59,430 nucleotides of DNA from Thermincola carboxydiphila (GTDB lineage Bacteria > Bacillota > Thermincolia > Thermincolales > UBA2595), in assembly GCA_016841045.1 (NCBI GenBank), contig JAENZX010000006.1, positions 1-59,430 of the forward strand, read 5' to 3'. A program made the translations under genes and the position numbers. The notes beneath the pieces were generated by a model. It ran no database searches. It saw nothing but the letters and a program-made list of their open reading frames with translations, and was not told where the DNA came from. Positions 56,919 to 59,430 of the stretch are shown here, piece after piece (the stretch's first letter is position 1; each line of letters starts with the position of its first letter).

Positions 56919-56945
56919 ATGAGCCGGTATGGCTCTCTTTTTTTC
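56919..56945 (+). terminator. Terminator after the small peptide gene
   Basis: GAGCC (56921-56925) pairs with GGCTC (56931-56935) around GGTAT, followed by TCTTTTTTTC. Confidence 0.75.
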
Positions 56946-57055
56946 GATATTTATAGGGTAATATAGAGGAATTTTAAAGTATTCATTGAATGTTAAAAAA
57001 AGAACAAATGACCATAAAAAAACAATTTCGGCTAGAAGAATTAAGGGGTGGTAAT

Positions 57056-59430
57056 ATGAGCATAACTTCTCGGAATCTTATTTATGGTATTTTAATTGCA
57101 ACAGCAATTGTTATTATCATGTGTACCGGAGTATATGCTGTACCGGCTTTAAGTGAGCCTCAGGAGTTTAGTCAGCCCTCGGGCGAAAAATTTGAAGCAG
57201 CTATTCAGGGCGACGAATGGTTAAACTGGGTTGTCTCTGATTCGGGTGATATAATAGCAAAGGATAAAGATGGATATTGGAACTACGGACAGCTAGTGTC
57301 AGGAAAAGTGGTTCCAGGGGGTAAGGTTTATAAACGTGATATGCGGCCCCCAAATGCGCTTTCAATCAATGCTTTTAAAGAGGCTATAAAGAACAAACAG
57401 GTAGATATACCTAAACCTACCAGGTACGACCGTGAAAAGCCAAAATCCCCAAAGTTTCAGTCTATGCAATTATCTTCATCTCTTGAAGAAACTTCGTTTT
57501 CATCCCAAACATCAGATGTACCAACTTCTTCTTCGTCAGAAGCACAAAGTTCTCCTCAGTTATCGGGGCCTAGTGGGACAGAAAAGATCCTTGTTTTACT
57601 GGTACAATTCAGCAATAAAAGTATAGTATATTCTGATTCTGCATGGAGTAATACATTTTTCGGTTCTTCGAAACCATCTGTCAATCATTATTATCAAGAA
57701 GTATCAGGAGGAACATTTGGATTTGCTCCTGCCGGAGAGAGCTATGGTACTGCCAATGACGGGATTATTAAAGTTACCTTGGGATATAATCACCCCAATA
57801 CCGGTACGGTTATCGATTCCAGAAATCAACAGATTGTGAAAGATGCTTTGGCTGCGGCCAACCCTTATATAAATTACGCCAGTTTTGATACCGACGGTAA
57901 TGGCTACATAGATCCTGACGAATTACATATTCTTACCGTGGTGGCAGGAGGAGAGGAAGCGACCAGTTCAGCTGCTCCCACTGTTTGGGCTCATAGATGG
58001 GGTTTTGCTCCATATCAGTTGGATGGCAAGTACCTGTATGCTTATACCCAAGCGGGTGAGCAACAGAATGGCCATATGGCAACTGTCGGAGTTTTCACTC
58101 ACGAATTAGGTCATGACCTGGGTCTTCCCGATTTGTATTCATATACCGATCGTTACGGTGGAGTTCAGGGACAGAGTTTGATGGGCTCGGGAAACTGGGG
58201 GTCGCTGACCGGCGAGTACGCCGGTGCCACTCCTGTTCATATGGATGCCTGGTCCAAAGGTGAAATGGGATGGGTTTTACCCCAGACCGTCAGTTCTCTT
58301 ACTAATTACTCTGTTAAATCTGTTAGCACCGGACAGTATAACGTTATAAAAATTCCTACTTCAGATCCCAAGCAGTTTTTCCTAATTGAAAACCGGCAGT
58401 TCAGTGGTTATGATGCGGGATTGACCAGATTTACGACAGCCGCAGGTATTGCCGTCTGGCATATAGATGAATCGGTAATATTTGATGCTTCAGGAAATTA
58501 TATTGATCAATTCAACAATAATGGGACCGGTGTGGATTTAGAAGAAGCGGATAATGATGTTAATCTTTATAACGATTTTTATCGGTCTGGCTACAAGACG
58601 GTATTTAATTTGAATAGTATTCCATCTAGCAGGCTGAGGTCGGGAGCTGACTCTGGAGCCGGGTTAACTTTTCCAGATGCCAGTGGAAGTACGATGACAG
58701 TTGATGTTGTTTCTGCGTATGGTGTGACTGCATCTGATACAGAGGCGCCGACAGCGCCAACGGGGCTGTCAGCAACGGCATCTGCGGGCAGGGTGGACTT
58801 AAGCTGGACGGCATCAACGGATAATGTAGGGGTAACCGGTTACCGGATTGAGAGGTCACCGGATGGTAGTAGCGGTTGGACTCAGATAGGGACGAGTACT
58901 ACAGCTAGTTACTCTGATACGGGGCTTTCAGCTAATGCAACATACTACTACAGAGTAATAGCAGAAGATGCGGCAAATAATACATCAATTCCCTCAGTAA
59001 CGGCAAATGCAACAACACCGGACGTAATAGTGACTAAGATAGAAAGTGATTCCTCATCAGCATTATATACAGGGGGCGGATGGCTAACAAGCACCAGCAT
59101 AGGTTACTCCGGTGGCAGCTCAGAATACACCAGTATAGCCGGGAATTCAGTAACCATAAGCTTTACGGGAACCGGAGTCAACTGGTATGGCCGGAAGTAC
59201 CCTAATCGCGGAATAGCAAAGGTATATATAGATGGTGTTCTTCAGGGTACAGTGGACCAGTATGGTGTAGATGTATTCCAGCAGAAGCTTTTCACAAAGA
59301 CAGGCTTAACAAATGGAAGCCACACAATCAAAATAGAATGTACAGGAACCAAGCAGGCCGCTGCAACAGGAACTGTAACAGAAATAGATTATATAGAAGC
59401 AATCACAGAGCCTGATAATCAAGCACCGAC
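57056..59430 (+). CDS. Secreted M6-family zinc metalloprotease with Fn3 and binding module, 3' end cut
   Basis: Open to the window end (791 codons seen). A signal peptide (about 1-29, ending GVYA) and a propeptide of about 150 residues with a Ser-rich linker come first. The catalytic domain starts near KILVLLVQFSNK and has the zinc motif HELGHDLGLPD at residues 349-359 (His349, Glu350, His353, Asp359), typical of immune-inhibitor-A type M6 proteases, plus MGSGNWGS. A fibronectin III domain follows (about 561-655), then a beta-sandwich module with GGGWLTSTSIGYSGGSSEYT and IEIDYIEAI-like end (about 660-782), and the sequence stops at what looks like another Fn3 start (NQAPT). GGGGTGG precedes the ATG. 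Probably a secreted degradative enzyme. Confidence 0.9.
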   Translation, partial: MSITSRNLIYGILIATAIVIIMCTGVYAVPALSEPQEFSQPSGEKFEAAIQGDEWLNWVVSDSGDIIAKDKDGYWNYGQLVSGKVVPGGKVYKRDMRPPNALSINAFKEAIKNKQVDIPKPTRYDREKPKSPKFQSMQLSSSLEETSFSSQTSDVPTSSSSEAQSSPQLSGPSGTEKILVLLVQFSNKSIVYSDSAWSNTFFGSSKPSVNHYYQEVSGGTFGFAPAGESYGTANDGIIKVTLGYNHPNTGTVIDSRNQQIVKDALAAANPYINYASFDTDGNGYIDPDELHILTVVAGGEEATSSAAPTVWAHRWGFAPYQLDGKYLYAYTQAGEQQNGHMATVGVFTHELGHDLGLPDLYSYTDRYGGVQGQSLMGSGNWGSLTGEYAGATPVHMDAWSKGEMGWVLPQTVSSLTNYSVKSVSTGQYNVIKIPTSDPKQFFLIENRQFSGYDAGLTRFTTAAGIAVWHIDESVIFDASGNYIDQFNNNGTGVDLEEADNDVNLYNDFYRSGYKTVFNLNSIPSSRLRSGADSGAGLTFPDASGSTMTVDVVSAYGVTASDTEAPTAPTGLSATASAGRVDLSWTASTDNVGVTGYRIERSPDGSSGWTQIGTSTTASYSDTGLSANATYYYRVIAEDAANNTSIPSVTANATTPDVIVTKIESDSSSALYTGGGWLTSTSIGYSGGSSEYTSIAGNSVTISFTGTGVNWYGRKYPNRGIAKVYIDGVLQGTVDQYGVDVFQQKLFTKTGLTNGSHTIKIECTGTKQAAATGTVTEIDYIEAITEPDNQAP

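Overview
The window reads as chromosomal DNA of a spore-forming, flagellated, S-layer-bearing Firmicute, most like a clostridial Peptococcaceae (Desulfotomaculum relatives). The grounds are the gene order atp operon - ywmB - murA - spoIID - spoIIID - mbl - two flagellar rod genes, which matches the Bacillus/Clostridia backbone, together with SLH-domain proteins, CsaB, and AT-leaning DNA with GTG/TTG starts. The species assignment is inference. I see no rRNA, tRNA, insertion sequence, phage gene or CRISPR array.

Region 1 (1-12600), core genes. The end of atpE, then atpF-H-A-G-D-C and a clean terminator, followed by a ywmB-like gene, murA, spoIID, spoIIID, mbl, the rod genes flgF and flgG, and a short FlgJ-type rod-binding protein. 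Both flagellar rod genes have structured leaders that I cannot assign to a known RNA family.

Region 2 (12700-19000), wall-anchoring module. A degenerate LCP-like protein, two small related secreted proteins (one with three SLH domains), an intact LytR-CpsA-Psr ligase, the polysaccharide pyruvyl transferase CsaB, and another SLH protein. Together they can attach a secondary cell-wall polymer, pyruvylate it, and hold SLH proteins on it.

Region 3 (19100-44300), S-layer and surface glycan. A strong promoter and roughly 300-nt leader precede an SLH S-layer protein. Next come a Wzy_C/TPR membrane protein, an initiating sugar-phosphate transferase, several glycosyltransferases, a Wzm/Wzt-like exporter, a methyltransferase-coiled-coil-GT2-GT4 fusion, a tandem glycosyltransferase, two GT-C proteins, an acetyltransferase, UDP-glucose dehydrogenase, and a second Wzy_C/TPR paralog. 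The layout resembles S-layer glycosylation loci of Geobacillus and Paenibacillus and is the most interesting system here.

Region 4 (44300-57000), GDP-mannose and a second glycan set. A heptad-repeat coiled-coil protein, divergent manA and manC, a large membrane protein with a lectin-like tail, a pyruvyl-transferase-family protein paired with an FrhB-like protein, a flippase-like protein, a DPM1-like glycosyltransferase, and on the minus strand an MBOAT/SGNH O-acylation pair. A 51-residue membrane peptide gene with two leader hairpins lies at 56731.

Region 5 (57056-end). A secreted M6-family zinc metalloprotease with an Fn3 domain and a binding module, cut by the window end.
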